Below are positions 8,801-16,284 of a DNA stretch of 34,150 nucleotides, in pieces (positions within the stretch are counted from its first letter, which is position 1; each line of letters starts with the position of its first letter). Made by a program: the position numbers and the translations under genes. Below the pieces are notes generated by a model that was given only the letters and a program-made list of their open reading frames with translations, searched no databases and was not told the DNA's origin. This DNA comes from an uncultured Candidatus Competibacteraceae bacterium (GTDB lineage Bacteria; Pseudomonadota; Gammaproteobacteria; Competibacterales; Competibacteraceae): the NCBI GenBank assembly GCA_937960715.1, contig CALGOO010000051.1, positions 1 through 34,150 of the forward strand, written 5' to 3'.

Positions 8801-9108
8801 TCCAAATCCCGCAACAACGCCATCAGCCGCCAGTGCAGCACCGGCCGGTCGAAACGCGAAGTCGGCGGCAACTGGCGCAACACTACCCGCGCCATCGTCC
8901 ATAGAAACGTCGCCGGCAACTGGACGTTCAAATTGGCACAGATCCCCAGCCGGTCGGCCAGCCGCAGTGTCAACCAGCGCGCCAGGCCGCTGCTCGATGC
9001 GACCACTCTCTCGCGCGCCAGCGGCGACCGCAAGGGCTGGCGCAACAGGTCGGCCAGCCGGTCGGCCAGGATTTCGAGGCGGTTACTCTGGTAGCTGTAA
9101 AAGGCCAT
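5872..9108 (-). CDS. recC: Exodeoxyribonuclease V gamma subunit RecC
   Basis: A 1078-residue protein, close to the roughly 1120 of E. coli RecC. It is the Chi-recognising, structural subunit of the RecBCD helicase-nuclease for double-strand break repair. Recognisable family segments are the N-terminal YQSNRLEILADRLADLL and SSGLARWLTLRLADRLGICA, DVIVMTPDIARYGPLIE, RRIPFSIADR, FLSGSVTCCALTPMRNIPF and AVLGLNDDAYPRPQRSIDFD. It is the last gene of a minus-strand run (Pat-like, mobA, DciA-like, recC). No recB or recD follows: the next gene is convergent. The partner subunits must be encoded elsewhere if the complex is complete. Confidence 0.92.
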   Translation of the reverse strand: MAFYSYQSNRLEILADRLADLLRQPLRSPLARERVVASSSGLARWLTLRLADRLGICANLNVQLPATFLWTMARVVLRQLPPTSRFDRPVLHWRLMALLRDLEEAPCLAPVRAYLGDGRDEFRRYELAGRIADCFDQYLVYRPDWIGRWEAGEEDHWQAELWRRLARDGEAHRVRVQAQFHARLADGDFDHRRLPERVSVIGVSALPPLDVELLAALARHIDIHLFLLNPCQEYWGDIQAERDLARLGEEVDPDEAYLTVGHPLLASLGKQGRDFIDLLQAYPRIEWDGFVEPEGDDLLHRLQADILHLRERGGDEHPPLPLWPDDRSLQIHACHGPMREVEVLHDQLLALFVANPALRPADVIVMTPDIARYGPLIEAVFASAPPERRIPFSIADRGSLAEEPLIEGLFALLELGGGRFDASQVLGLLELPAARRRFGLDEADLTRIRRWTRDAGIRWGLDAGTKALWELPPTAEHTWRMGLDRLLLGYALPGRGRDLYAGILPHDEVEGDAARALGQWQTFVEALFGLDAQLRESRSLAAWVERLHAVLDRFFAPRDREENEIQRIRAVLETLRANAEQADFTEPVGLAVAMSSLRTELNAAESPAGRFLSGSVTCCALTPMRNIPFAVVAVLGLNDDAYPRPQRSIDFDRMATRFRRGDRARRHDDRYLFLETLLSARRCLYLSYVGQSIRDNTPLPPSVLVSELLDTVDRSFHCPDGGRPREQVVTRHPLQAFSRRYFSGDDRLFSYARELTEASGRAGRGDRDPTPLLTTELPEPEPTLRRVALEVLVGVFRNPARWLLRERLGNRPGEGEEELETREPFVLDGLANHQLLGQMLELHREGRTTAEIRAVARGSGALPHGQVGDCVFTQAQGRVTRFAGRLGRVLPRRAPEPVDLELKLGEFELSGRLTGMTPAGRVGYRLASIKANDYLNLWLHHLALNVAAPGGMTLQSRWVAEDREVVLEPVEDAAAHLLELLEWYWRGTRRLLHFFPRSALAYVETLGKDQSQDTDRALRAARRQWEGDDFQPGASERENVYYQLAFRDTDPLDVEFEAAALAVFGPLFARIRQSAREE

Positions 9109-9158
9109 GGCGCACTGGGGAGGTCGCAGGATGGGACGGAGGTTCCAGGCCGGGTCGG

Positions 9159-9860
9159 TCAGATTTTTGATCCTGGCCGGCCATGGGTCGCCAACCGGCG
9201 CAATGCCGCGCCCAATTTTGGGTCGGTCAGGGTGCCGGCGGCGGCTTCCAACAATGCGGCGCTGCGCCGGGTCAGTGTCAAGCGCCGATGCGAGGACTGG
9301 GGAAGAATCGCCGCCGGCGCCACGCGAATCCGTGGTTTGGGCAGCGTCATGTCAAGCTGCTGGCCCAGCGCCTGACGAATGGAGGGCAGGACATAGCGTA
9401 GCCGGGTGGCCCAGGCCGCCGAATCGGTCCGCACCTCCCAACTTTCCGGATCGAGCCGGATCAATACGGCGTGATCGCGCAGAGGCGACGGCAGATAGGC
9501 GTAAAAAATCCGACTGAGCTGGATCAGTTGGTCGGCCCGCGCCATGAGCTGCCCCAGTTTGCCGCGTGGACGGCGCAAAATCTCGCCCACCGTCCGAATC
9601 GAGTCCGATCCGCGCGGCGGCGGCAAGTCGAGTGCCGGAGCCTGGACGGTGGGCAAGGGCGGCGGCGCAGCCATGTCCAGCAACCGAACATAGGCGAGCG
9701 TCGCCTCGGCGACCGCGGCCGGCCGCGACGCGGCGACCGGCGATTTGGCGGCCAGCTCCGGCTCCGGCTCCGATTGGGGTCTTGGGCCGTAACCGCGCAA
9801 CATCTTCAACAGGCGCGCGGTGTGGCGATGGGCCGTCGCGCGGGCGGCGGCGTCAGCCAT
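9159..9860 (-). CDS. DUF721 (DciA-like) protein
   Basis: A 233-residue protein whose middle part (about residues 88-180) fits DUF721/DciA. It shows IRTVGEILRRPRGKLGQL, AYLPSPLRDHAVLIRLDPES and the diagnostic SAAWATRLRYVLPSIRQAL. DciA is the loader of the replicative helicase DnaB in most bacteria that lack phage-derived DnaC or DnaI. The roughly 85-residue low-complexity N-terminal extension (Ala/Pro/Glu-rich) is unusual, since many DciA proteins start with the domain. A C-terminal helix-rich tail (about 190-230) follows. It lies 15 bases after mobA and 50 bases before recC, so all are likely co-transcribed. The helicase-loading function is inferred from the family, and a DUF721 paralogue cannot be excluded. 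Confidence 0.65.
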   Translation of the reverse strand: MADAAARATAHRHTARLLKMLRGYGPRPQSEPEPELAAKSPVAASRPAAVAEATLAYVRLLDMAAPPPLPTVQAPALDLPPPRGSDSIRTVGEILRRPRGKLGQLMARADQLIQLSRIFYAYLPSPLRDHAVLIRLDPESWEVRTDSAAWATRLRYVLPSIRQALGQQLDMTLPKPRIRVAPAAILPQSSHRRLTLTRRSAALLEAAAGTLTDPKLGAALRRLATHGRPGSKI

Positions 9861-9875
9861 GATGGTTTCCTCCGT

Positions 9876-10493
9876 TCAGGTCGTGCTGTCCAGATTCGGC
9901 CACTCCGCCTCCAGTCGAGCCAATTCCTCCGGGGTGTTGACGTTGCGAGACCATTCCGGCCAGTCGGAAAATGCCACTCGGACCGGCCGATGCCGCCGCA
10001 GCCAGCGCCCCGCGCCACTCTCCCCCGCCGCCAGCCAGGCGGCCAGATCATCGCGCAAATCCACCGACAACAGAACGAACACCGGCTGCCAACGCCCTTC
10101 GGCGGCGACCACGCCCGCCGCCGCCCGCGTTCCCGTCAACGCCGCCAGCATTCGCGCGGCGTAATCCGACGGCAACACCGGCGAATCGCAGGGCGCGGTC
10201 AGCACCCAGGGCGTCGTCGCCACCCGCAGCGCCGCCAGCATCCCCGCCAGCGGCCCGCGAAAGCGCTCGTTCGCGTCATCGCCGACCACCCGGCAACCGA
10301 ACCGCTGGTACATTTCCTGATGGCGGTTGGCGCTGATCACCAGCTCCGCGACCTGGGGCTTCAGCCGGCGAACGCCATGGGCGATCAACGGTTCGCCGGC
10401 CAACGACAACAGGCCCTTGTCGCGCCCGCCCATGCGCTCGGCCCGACCACCCGCCAGGAGGACGCCGGTCGCCAGAACGCGAGGATCGGCCAT
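9876..10493 (-). CDS. mobA: Molybdenum cofactor guanylyltransferase MobA
   Basis: Transfers GMP from GTP to molybdopterin, giving the guanine dinucleotide cofactor used by DMSO-reductase-family enzymes. The N-terminal GVLLAGGRAERMGGRDKGLL is the GTP-binding signature. Also visible are LVISANR, GPLAGMLAAL and the LTAPCDSP motif. It has 205 residues from the chosen ATG at 10493, which has GGGAG 6 bases upstream. An in-frame GTG further upstream (10517) is less likely. It follows the Pat-like gene by 20 bases. No other molybdopterin gene is nearby, so the operon placement is not functionally coherent. Confidence 0.92.
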   Translation of the reverse strand: MADPRVLATGVLLAGGRAERMGGRDKGLLSLAGEPLIAHGVRRLKPQVAELVISANRHQEMYQRFGCRVVGDDANERFRGPLAGMLAALRVATTPWVLTAPCDSPVLPSDYAARMLAALTGTRAAAGVVAAEGRWQPVFVLLSVDLRDDLAAWLAAGESGAGRWLRRHRPVRVAFSDWPEWSRNVNTPEELARLEAEWPNLDSTT

Positions 10494-10513
10494 CACGCGC
10501 TCCCAAGCTGTCG

Positions 10514-13258
10514 TCACGATAACCGTTCACTCCCCTCGCCCGCCTGCGGGAGAGGGGTTGGGGGTGAGGGCAGCGGCAGCGTCACATGCAACACGCCGGG
10601 GTCGTCCGGCGTGGCGTGAATCTTGAAATTGAGGGCGCGGTTGAGCCGCAGCATCGGCTCGTTCTCCCGCAAGACCTCACCGTACAGTTCCTTGATGCCG
10701 CGACTCTTGGCGTAATTGATGATATAGCGCATCAGCATCGGCCCCAAGCCCAGGCCGGTCATGCGCCGGTCCACCAGGATCGAATACTCGGCCTTTTCCA
10801 TGTCGGGGTCGGCGTTGCAGCGCACCGCCCCCCAAATCGTGCCCTTGCCGGGCAAGCTGTCAAGTTCGGTGACGATCAGCGCCATTTCCCGCTCGTAATC
10901 CAGTTGGGTCAGCCGCGCCGCCATTTCGTGCGGCAATTCGCGTAATGGCTGAAAAAATCGCATTCGCACGTCCTCCGAGGGAAGACGCTTGACCAATTGG
11001 CGCAACTCCGGCTCGTCCTCGGGCAGGATCGGTCGGATCAGGAAGGCGCGGCCGTCCGGCAAATCGTAACGCCGTTCCAGCTCCTTCGGATAGGGGGAGA
11101 TCGCCAGCCGCTGCACCGCCGACATCGCGCCAGGTTCGATCAGGATGTTGGCGTCCAGCGCCAACAGGTTGTCGGCATAGACCCAGATCGGATTGATGTC
11201 CATCTCGACGACTTCGGCCAGGTCGACCACCATTTGCGAGACCTTGATCAAGGTCAGGGCGATATCATCCAAATCCACCGGCCGGCCCCGATTGGTGCGG
11301 AGTTGGCGGTACAGCCGGGTGCGCGACATCAGATCGCGCGCCAACTGCATGTTCAGCGGCGGCAAGCCATGGGCGACATCGTCGATCACCTCCGCCTCGG
11401 TGCCGCCCTGGCCAAAAAAGATCATCGGCCCGAACCGCTGGCCCGTCCGCACTCCGATCATCAGTTCGTAGGCGCCGTGCCGGGACTGCATCGGCTGCAC
11501 CGCGAAGCCGTCGATCACCGCCTCGGGCGCGAGTTCGCGCACCCGTTCCAGCATGCCGTTGGCGGCCATCAGCACCTCCGGCGGACTTTTCAAGCCGAAG
11601 GCCACCCCCCCGACCTCGGACTTGTTGACGATGTCGGGCGAGAGAATCTTGAGCGCCACCGGCTCGCGCAATTCCAGGGCGATTTCGGACGCCGCTTCCG
11701 GCGTCGCGGCGAAATGGAGCGGCGCCGTCGAAATTCGGTAGGCGCTCAGCACCTGGCCGGTTTCGTAGGCGTTCAGCCGGCGACGACCGGCGGTCAGGGC
11801 GATCTGGATGATGCGGCGGGCGGTCTCGACATCGGGGGTGAATTGCTCCGGGATCGAGGGTGGCGTTTCCATCAGCAATTCCTGGGTGCGTCGGTGCTGG
11901 GCCAGACACATGAACGCCTCCACCGCCTCGCCGGGCGCCCGATAGGTGGGGACATGGGCCTCCTTGAACCGATCGCGCGCCGCCTCCACCGACGATTCGC
12001 CCACCCAGCAGGTCATGACCATCCGTCGGCTCCTGACGCGCGCCACCACCGCCTGGGCGCAATCCAGCGATCGGTTTACCGAGGCGGGGGCATGGACCAC
12101 CAGAACTCCATCGGCGCCTGGTTCCTGCAGCAGCAGGTCCAGCGCCTTGCCGTACTCATCGGGGCCAGCCATGTCACCCAGATCCACCGGATTCTCGATG
12201 GGATAGCCGGGCCGGCAGGCGCGCGCCAGTTGCTCCCGGGTCGCCGCGCTGATCTCGGCCAGATGGCCGCCGTGCCGCAGGAGGGTATCGCTGGTCAACA
12301 GCGCCAGGCTGTAGCTGTTGCTGATGATCGTCAGTCGATCGCTGTGGACCGGCTTGGCGGTGGCGAGGGTCTCGGCGGTCCCGAACAATTGCTCGATGTT
12401 GTTGACCCGCAGGATGCCGGCGCGTTGGAACACCGCGTCGTACACCGCGTCCTCGACCGAGCCGGCCCGGAAGTCGCGCGGTTTGAGGACGATCACCGGC
12501 TTGACCCGAGCGGCGGCGCGGGCGGCGGACACGAACTTGCGGCGGTTGCGGGTGTTCTCCATGTACATCAGGATGGCGCGGACATGGCTATCCCGCAGCA
12601 GATAATCCAGCAGGTCGCCGAAATCCACGTCCCAGCGCACCCCCACCGAGATCGCATGCGAGAACCCGATGTTGCGGCCGGTGGCCCAGTCGATCACGCT
12701 ACGCATGATCGCGGCGGATTGGCACAGCAACGCGATGTGGCCCGACAACGGTCGGGTTGCGTTCAGACTGGCGTTGACATGCGTCGACGGCGCCGCGTAA
12801 CCGAGGTGGTCCGGCCCCATGACACGCAGCAGATGGGGCTTGGCGGCTTCCAGAATCCTCCGCTTCAAAGACTCCCCTCCGTCGGAATATTTGGGCAGCA
12901 TCTCCGGGCTGAGCAACGCCGGCTTGACGCCGCTATGGTCTTGCAGCACGTCCCGGCCGAGCAGCAGCGCGGCTCGGGTCCCGCGAGCGCCCAGTTCGCC
13001 GATCAGGGTCGGCGCTTCTTCCAGCGGCGTGGTCAAAATCGCCAGGTCCGGGGTCACGGGCAGACTGGCGATGTCTTTGTAAGCCAGCACCCCGGACACG
13101 GATTGTTGGTCCGGATTGACCGGCATCACCGGCCCCTTGAAGCCACCTTCGATCAGATTGAACTCCACGGCGGCGTCGGTGCCGCCGGCGGCCTTGCCAC
13201 GACCGATCACGGCGATGGAACGGGGCTTGAACAGATACTCAAGATTGCGAATGGTCAT
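10514..13258 (-). CDS. Pat-type protein lysine acetyltransferase: ADP-forming acyl-CoA synthetase domain plus GNAT domain
   Basis: A 914-residue protein. The N-terminal CoA-binding domain starts MTIRNLEYLFKPRSIAVIG. A succinyl-CoA-ligase-like part and an ATP-grasp part follow (EPVALKILSPDIVNKSEVGG; EMDINPIWV). A GNAT domain ends it (RPILPEDEPELRQLVKRL; GLGLGPMLMRYIINYAKSRG for acetyl-CoA). This is the layout of Salmonella Pat / E. coli PatZ, which acetylates Acs and other proteins. The segment at residues 258-282 (LKPRDFRAGSVEDAVYDAVF) lacks the phosphorylated His seen in active ADP-forming enzymes, as in known Pat proteins. The ATG at 13258 has GGAAGG just upstream; the frame is open to 13321. 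It diverges from an Acs-like gene, its likely substrate. The last residues come from a dispersed repeat. Confidence 0.88.
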   Translation of the reverse strand: MTIRNLEYLFKPRSIAVIGRGKAAGGTDAAVEFNLIEGGFKGPVMPVNPDQQSVSGVLAYKDIASLPVTPDLAILTTPLEEAPTLIGELGARGTRAALLLGRDVLQDHSGVKPALLSPEMLPKYSDGGESLKRRILEAAKPHLLRVMGPDHLGYAAPSTHVNASLNATRPLSGHIALLCQSAAIMRSVIDWATGRNIGFSHAISVGVRWDVDFGDLLDYLLRDSHVRAILMYMENTRNRRKFVSAARAAARVKPVIVLKPRDFRAGSVEDAVYDAVFQRAGILRVNNIEQLFGTAETLATAKPVHSDRLTIISNSYSLALLTSDTLLRHGGHLAEISAATREQLARACRPGYPIENPVDLGDMAGPDEYGKALDLLLQEPGADGVLVVHAPASVNRSLDCAQAVVARVRSRRMVMTCWVGESSVEAARDRFKEAHVPTYRAPGEAVEAFMCLAQHRRTQELLMETPPSIPEQFTPDVETARRIIQIALTAGRRRLNAYETGQVLSAYRISTAPLHFAATPEAASEIALELREPVALKILSPDIVNKSEVGGVAFGLKSPPEVLMAANGMLERVRELAPEAVIDGFAVQPMQSRHGAYELMIGVRTGQRFGPMIFFGQGGTEAEVIDDVAHGLPPLNMQLARDLMSRTRLYRQLRTNRGRPVDLDDIALTLIKVSQMVVDLAEVVEMDINPIWVYADNLLALDANILIEPGAMSAVQRLAISPYPKELERRYDLPDGRAFLIRPILPEDEPELRQLVKRLPSEDVRMRFFQPLRELPHEMAARLTQLDYEREMALIVTELDSLPGKGTIWGAVRCNADPDMEKAEYSILVDRRMTGLGLGPMLMRYIINYAKSRGIKELYGEVLRENEPMLRLNRALNFKIHATPDDPGVLHVTLPLPSPPTPLPQAGEGSERLS
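10530..10569 (-). repeat. REP-like GC-rich dispersed repeat, copy 2, at 3' end of the Pat-like gene
   Basis: Read on the minus strand it is CCTCACCCCC, AA, CCCCTCTCCCG, CAGGC, GGGCGAGGGGAG, the same element as 1516-1552. It is translated in the same frame as that copy (PPTPLPQAGEGS) and supplies the extreme C-terminus of the Pat-like protein, just before its stop. Confidence 0.75.
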
Positions 13259-13435
13259 GGCGCCTTCCAAGCAAGGAGAATCGTCGGGATCGGTCAGTGG
13301 ATCGAGCCGAAACGGTTCCATGGTAGCGCGATTCGGTCACGGCGGTTCGACCAGCGGTGATAATCTTGGCGACTATCCGGTTTTTCCCCAACAATAAGAC
13401 TCCTCGATGACGACGATCCGAACGCGAGAACCAGC

Positions 13436-15184
13436 ATGAACTGGACCAAGATACCCAAAACTTCGGAGTCGGGCGCACCGGCGTCGAATCCGGCCAACCC
13501 CCCTCTTTTTTCCTGGGAGGCGGCCCGCGCCGAACTGGAGGGTTTGCCCGGCGGCGGCCTCAACATCGGCCACGAAGCGGTGGACCGGCAGGTGCGGGCT
13601 GGTCGGGGCGAGGCGATCGCCCTGTGCTGGCTGGGTAAAACCGGCGAACGGCGCGAGTTCAGCTACGCCGATCTAGCCCGGCTCAGCAACCGCTTCGCCA
13701 ATGGGCTGAACCGGCTGGGCATCCAGCGTGGCGACCGAATCTGCATCCTGGCTGGACGGATTCCCGAACTGTACATCACCGCCCTGGGCGCGCTGAAGAT
13801 CGGCGCGGTGTTCTGTCCGCTGTTCTCCGCCTTTGGCCCGGAACCGGTGCGAGTGCGGCTGGCCAAGAGTCGGGCGCGGGTGCTGGTGACCACCGCGCTT
13901 CTACATGAGCGCAAGGTGCGGGCGCAACGCCACGACCTACCGGACTTGGAACATGTGCTGCTGACCGACGGCGGCGGCGCGGAACCGGGCGTTCGTTCGT
14001 TCCATGCCCTGCTGGACGCCGAATCCGACCGGTTCGCCATTCCCTTCACCGACCCGGAGGACTGGGCGCTGCTGCATTTCACCAGCGGCACCACCGGCTC
14101 GCCCAAGGGCGCGATTCATGTTCACGACGCGGTGGTCGCTCATCGCCTGACCGGTCGGCGGGTACTCGATCTGCGCCCCGGTGACGTTTATTGGTGCACC
14201 GCCGATCCAGGCTGGGTCACCGGCGTGTCCTACGGCATCATCGCCCCACTGACCAACGGCGCGACCCTGGTGGTGGACGAGGCGGAATTTGAGGCCAACC
14301 GCTGGTACGCCATCCTCGAACGGGAGCGGGTGAACGTCTGGTACACCGCGCCGACCGCCATCCGCCTGCTGATAAAGGCCGGGACCGAACTGGCCCGAAG
14401 CCACGACCTGAGCGCGTTGCGTTTCGCCGCCAGCGTCGGCGAGCCGTTGCATCCCGAAGGCGTGGTCTGGGGCCGGGAAACCCTGGGTCAGCCGTTTCAC
14501 GATACTTGGTGGCAAACCGAAACCGGCGCCATCATGATCGCCAACACCCGCGACCGGGACATTCGGCCCGGCTCCATGGGGCAGCCCCTGCCTGGCATCG
14601 AGGCGGCCCTCGTTCGGCGGACGGAAGACGGCGTGGATTTCCTTGGTCCGGGCGAGGAAGGCGAGTTGGCGTTGCGGGTCGGCTGGCCCTCACTGTTTCG
14701 CGGCTATCTGGACGACGCGGAACGCTACCAACAATGCTTCGCCGCCGGCTGGTACCTGACCGGCGATCTGGCCAAGCGCGACGCGGACGGCTATTACTGG
14801 TTTCTGGGTCGCGCCGACGACGTCATCAAAACCGCCGGCCATCTGATCGGTCCGTTCGAAATCGAGAGCGTGCTGCTCGAACACCCGGCGGTGGCCGAGG
14901 CCGGCATGATCGGTAAGCCGGACGATTTCGCTGGCCAGATCGTCAAGGTATTTGTGGCCCTCAAGCCCGGCTATCCATCGAGCGACGCGCTGCGAAAGGA
15001 ATTGATCGGTTTCGCCCGTACCCGCCTGGGACCGGCGGTGGCCCCGCGCGAACTGGAATTCGTGGCGGACTTGCCCAAGACCCGCAGCGGCAAGATCATG
15101 CGCCGCCTGTTGAAAGCCCGGGAGTTGGGACTGCCCTTGGGCGACTTGTCGGCGCTGGAAACCGATGAAGCGCGAATCCCATGA
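13436..15184 (+). CDS. acsA: AMP-forming acetyl-CoA synthetase-like ligase (AcsA type)
   Basis: A 582-residue ANL-superfamily ligase that activates acetate or another short acid to acyl-AMP, then acyl-CoA or acyl-ACP. It is close in size to Bacillus AcsA (572) rather than the 650-residue Acs. Motifs: TSGTTGSPKG (216-225, P-loop), TWWQTETG, GWYLTGDLAKRDADGYYWFLGRADDVIKTAG hinge region (in part), and LPKTRSGKIMRR with the catalytic Lys near 553. That Lys is the classical site of Pat acetylation. The divergent neighbour is a Pat-like acetyltransferase, and a stand-alone ACP gene follows downstream. The ATG has a weak CGAGAA site upstream. The exact acid is uncertain; the ACP neighbour hints that the acyl group may be passed to a carrier protein. 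Confidence 0.85.
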   Translation: MNWTKIPKTSESGAPASNPANPPLFSWEAARAELEGLPGGGLNIGHEAVDRQVRAGRGEAIALCWLGKTGERREFSYADLARLSNRFANGLNRLGIQRGDRICILAGRIPELYITALGALKIGAVFCPLFSAFGPEPVRVRLAKSRARVLVTTALLHERKVRAQRHDLPDLEHVLLTDGGGAEPGVRSFHALLDAESDRFAIPFTDPEDWALLHFTSGTTGSPKGAIHVHDAVVAHRLTGRRVLDLRPGDVYWCTADPGWVTGVSYGIIAPLTNGATLVVDEAEFEANRWYAILERERVNVWYTAPTAIRLLIKAGTELARSHDLSALRFAASVGEPLHPEGVVWGRETLGQPFHDTWWQTETGAIMIANTRDRDIRPGSMGQPLPGIEAALVRRTEDGVDFLGPGEEGELALRVGWPSLFRGYLDDAERYQQCFAAGWYLTGDLAKRDADGYYWFLGRADDVIKTAGHLIGPFEIESVLLEHPAVAEAGMIGKPDDFAGQIVKVFVALKPGYPSSDALRKELIGFARTRLGPAVAPRELEFVADLPKTRSGKIMRRLLKARELGLPLGDLSALETDEARIP

Positions 15185-15567
15185 CCCTTGCCTTATTGGG
15201 TTGCAGGCAACCGTTTGATTCTTAATTTCTTATCGATTTACCGATCGGCTGCCAATCCAGCGAGGTTCAGGATCGCCCACGCGTTTTGGCCGAGGGAAAT
15301 TCGTTGCGGGCGACCGCGCGCGGCGTCAAGGTGGATTTTAAGGATATGCCGGCCCTGGATTGATCATGGAAGCGGAAGGACACCAAGAAAAAAGTTAGTT
15401 GGTTTATTCTAGTTCCCGTTAGTAAGGTGAGGCTCGAACTCCCTGCCGCGTCGGCACGAAAATCGCTTGATTTTTGCGGGGTGCTACGGCAAACTGATGC
15501 TGCGGCGCAACATGCCGACTTTGATGCAGCGACAGGATTTGAGCTTGAACAATCCCAGGAAAACCCC
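15185..15567. other. Intergenic with possible C-terminal gene remnant
   Basis: The 383-base gap between the ligase and the ACP gene. One plus frame ends at 15363 with LRATARGVKVDFKDMPALD but has no convincing start codon after the preceding stop near 15231. It may be the tail of a lost gene. Composition is more AT-rich around 15200-15240 and 15380-15420 than in neighbouring genes. A possible -35 TTGATT with 17 bases to a poor -10 (CAAACT) precedes the ACP gene around 15467-15496; this is weak. Confidence 0.3.
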
Positions 15568-15831
15568 ATGAACGCCACGAGCCAAACGCAAATTCGCGAG
15601 ACGATCTTGCACGTCCTCGGTGATATCGCGCCGAACGCCAATGTCCAGGCCATCAACCCCGACATCAGCTTTCACGACCAGATCGAATTGGATTCGATCG
15701 ACTTTCTGCGCTTGATGATGAGCCTGGAAAAAGAGATGAACGTGACCATCTTCGACTTCGACTATCCAAAGCTGTCCACGCTGAAAGGCTGCGAACGCTA
15801 CCTGAGCGAGCGCCTGGCGGCGACAGCCTGA
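15568..15831 (+). CDS. Acyl carrier protein (stand-alone)
   Basis: An 87-residue acidic carrier protein. The phosphopantetheine-accepting serine is Ser43 in IELDSIDFLRLM; helices before and after match the four-helix ACP fold (MSLEKEMNVTIFDFD, KGCERYLSERL). AGGA lies 7 bases before the ATG. The motif is DSID rather than the DSLD of fatty-acid-synthase AcpP, and no fab genes are near, so this is probably a specialised carrier. The AMP-forming ligase gene upstream is the obvious candidate to load it or to belong to the same pathway. The final acyl acceptor is not visible in the window. Confidence 0.88.
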   Translation: MNATSQTQIRETILHVLGDIAPNANVQAINPDISFHDQIELDSIDFLRLMMSLEKEMNVTIFDFDYPKLSTLKGCERYLSERLAATA

Positions 15832-16031
15832 CTGGGCACGTGACCCGCCCCGCCTCCCAGCAGGTCCCCCGTCTTGAATCGCGCGGCGGGTGGCCGGATT
15901 ACCACCGTTCGCTTTCACGAGTATCGGCGGAAGCGGCTTTGCCGGCGGATCGGCGGTTTTTCGAGCGCGCCAGTTTCATCCCGGTGGCGAGACCGACGGT
16001 CCCAGCGTTCAGTCGGCTGGGATAACACCCT
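15832..16031. other. Intergenic after ACP, no confident gene
   Basis: A 61-codon open frame from a GTG at 15840 to 16025 (ending FIPVARPTVPAFSRLG) has no ribosome site I can recognise and no family resemblance. It is left uncalled. No plus-strand terminator for the ACP gene is evident; the hairpin at 16038-16058 has its T-tract on the minus strand, though it could act in both directions. Confidence 0.3.
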
Positions 16032-16058
16032 AAAAAAACCGATCCTTTTGGGATCGGT
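16032..16058 (-). terminator. Strong Rho-independent terminator (minus strand)
   Basis: Eight-pair perfect stem ACCGATCC/GGATCGGT with loop CAAAA, followed by seven T on the minus strand. It ends the small transcript that starts near 16278. Confidence 0.85.
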
Positions 16059-16278
16059 CGCTTACCGAGGAAGATTGGGATGTTTACTCCAATCCGGAAC
16101 TTTAGGGTCGAGTGCGCATGACGAGGTTTTTACCTCTTTTTCGTCACACAACCCTCCTTTGGTAGTTTTTGGCCGGATCAGCTATGTTCGGCTTTATTAT
16201 TTAAAGTCGCTTCGAGTCTAGAAAACCCTTTCCCTTGCGGGAACCATCCGCGACGTCCAGGCGTCCGTCGAGGATAAC
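16032..16278 (-). ncRNA. Predicted structured small RNA of about 247 bases, family unknown
   Basis: A minus-strand unit with its own strong promoter (TATAAT at 16285-16290) and a strong terminator. Between them are hairpins: CGACG/CGTCG (16251-16270), TTCCC-GCAA-GGGAA with a GNRA tetraloop (16230-16243), CTTTA-AATAA-TAAAG near 16200, GAGGT-AAAA-ACCTC (16123-16136) and GATTGG/CCAATC (16073-16094). An unpaired AAAGGAGG (16153-16160) precedes a 5-codon frame GTG ACG AAA AAG AGG TAA (16130-16147). An overlapping 29-codon frame with a TTG start runs 16151-16062. It is not tmRNA, 6S or RNase P RNA by inspection. It could be a regulatory RNA or an mRNA for a tiny peptide. The start point is estimated from the promoter. 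Confidence 0.6.
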
Positions 16279-16284
16279 GGGCGC

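Noticed and set aside
13322..13435. Promoters in the divergent gap between the Pat-like gene and the ligase
   Set aside because: TTGGCG and TTGGGG were considered as -35 boxes on either strand, but no -10 at 16-18 bases was good enough to report.
15840..16025. 61-codon plus-strand frame after the ACP gene
   Set aside because: GTG start without a ribosome site, no domain, and it ends next to a terminator that points the other way.
16032..16278. Known stable RNAs (tmRNA, 6S RNA, RNase P RNA) as an explanation for the small transcript
   Set aside because: No GGGGCTGA start or CCA end as in tmRNA, no 6S central bubble, and too short for RNase P RNA; a CsrA-binding RNA is not supported because most GGA motifs are outside hairpin loops.
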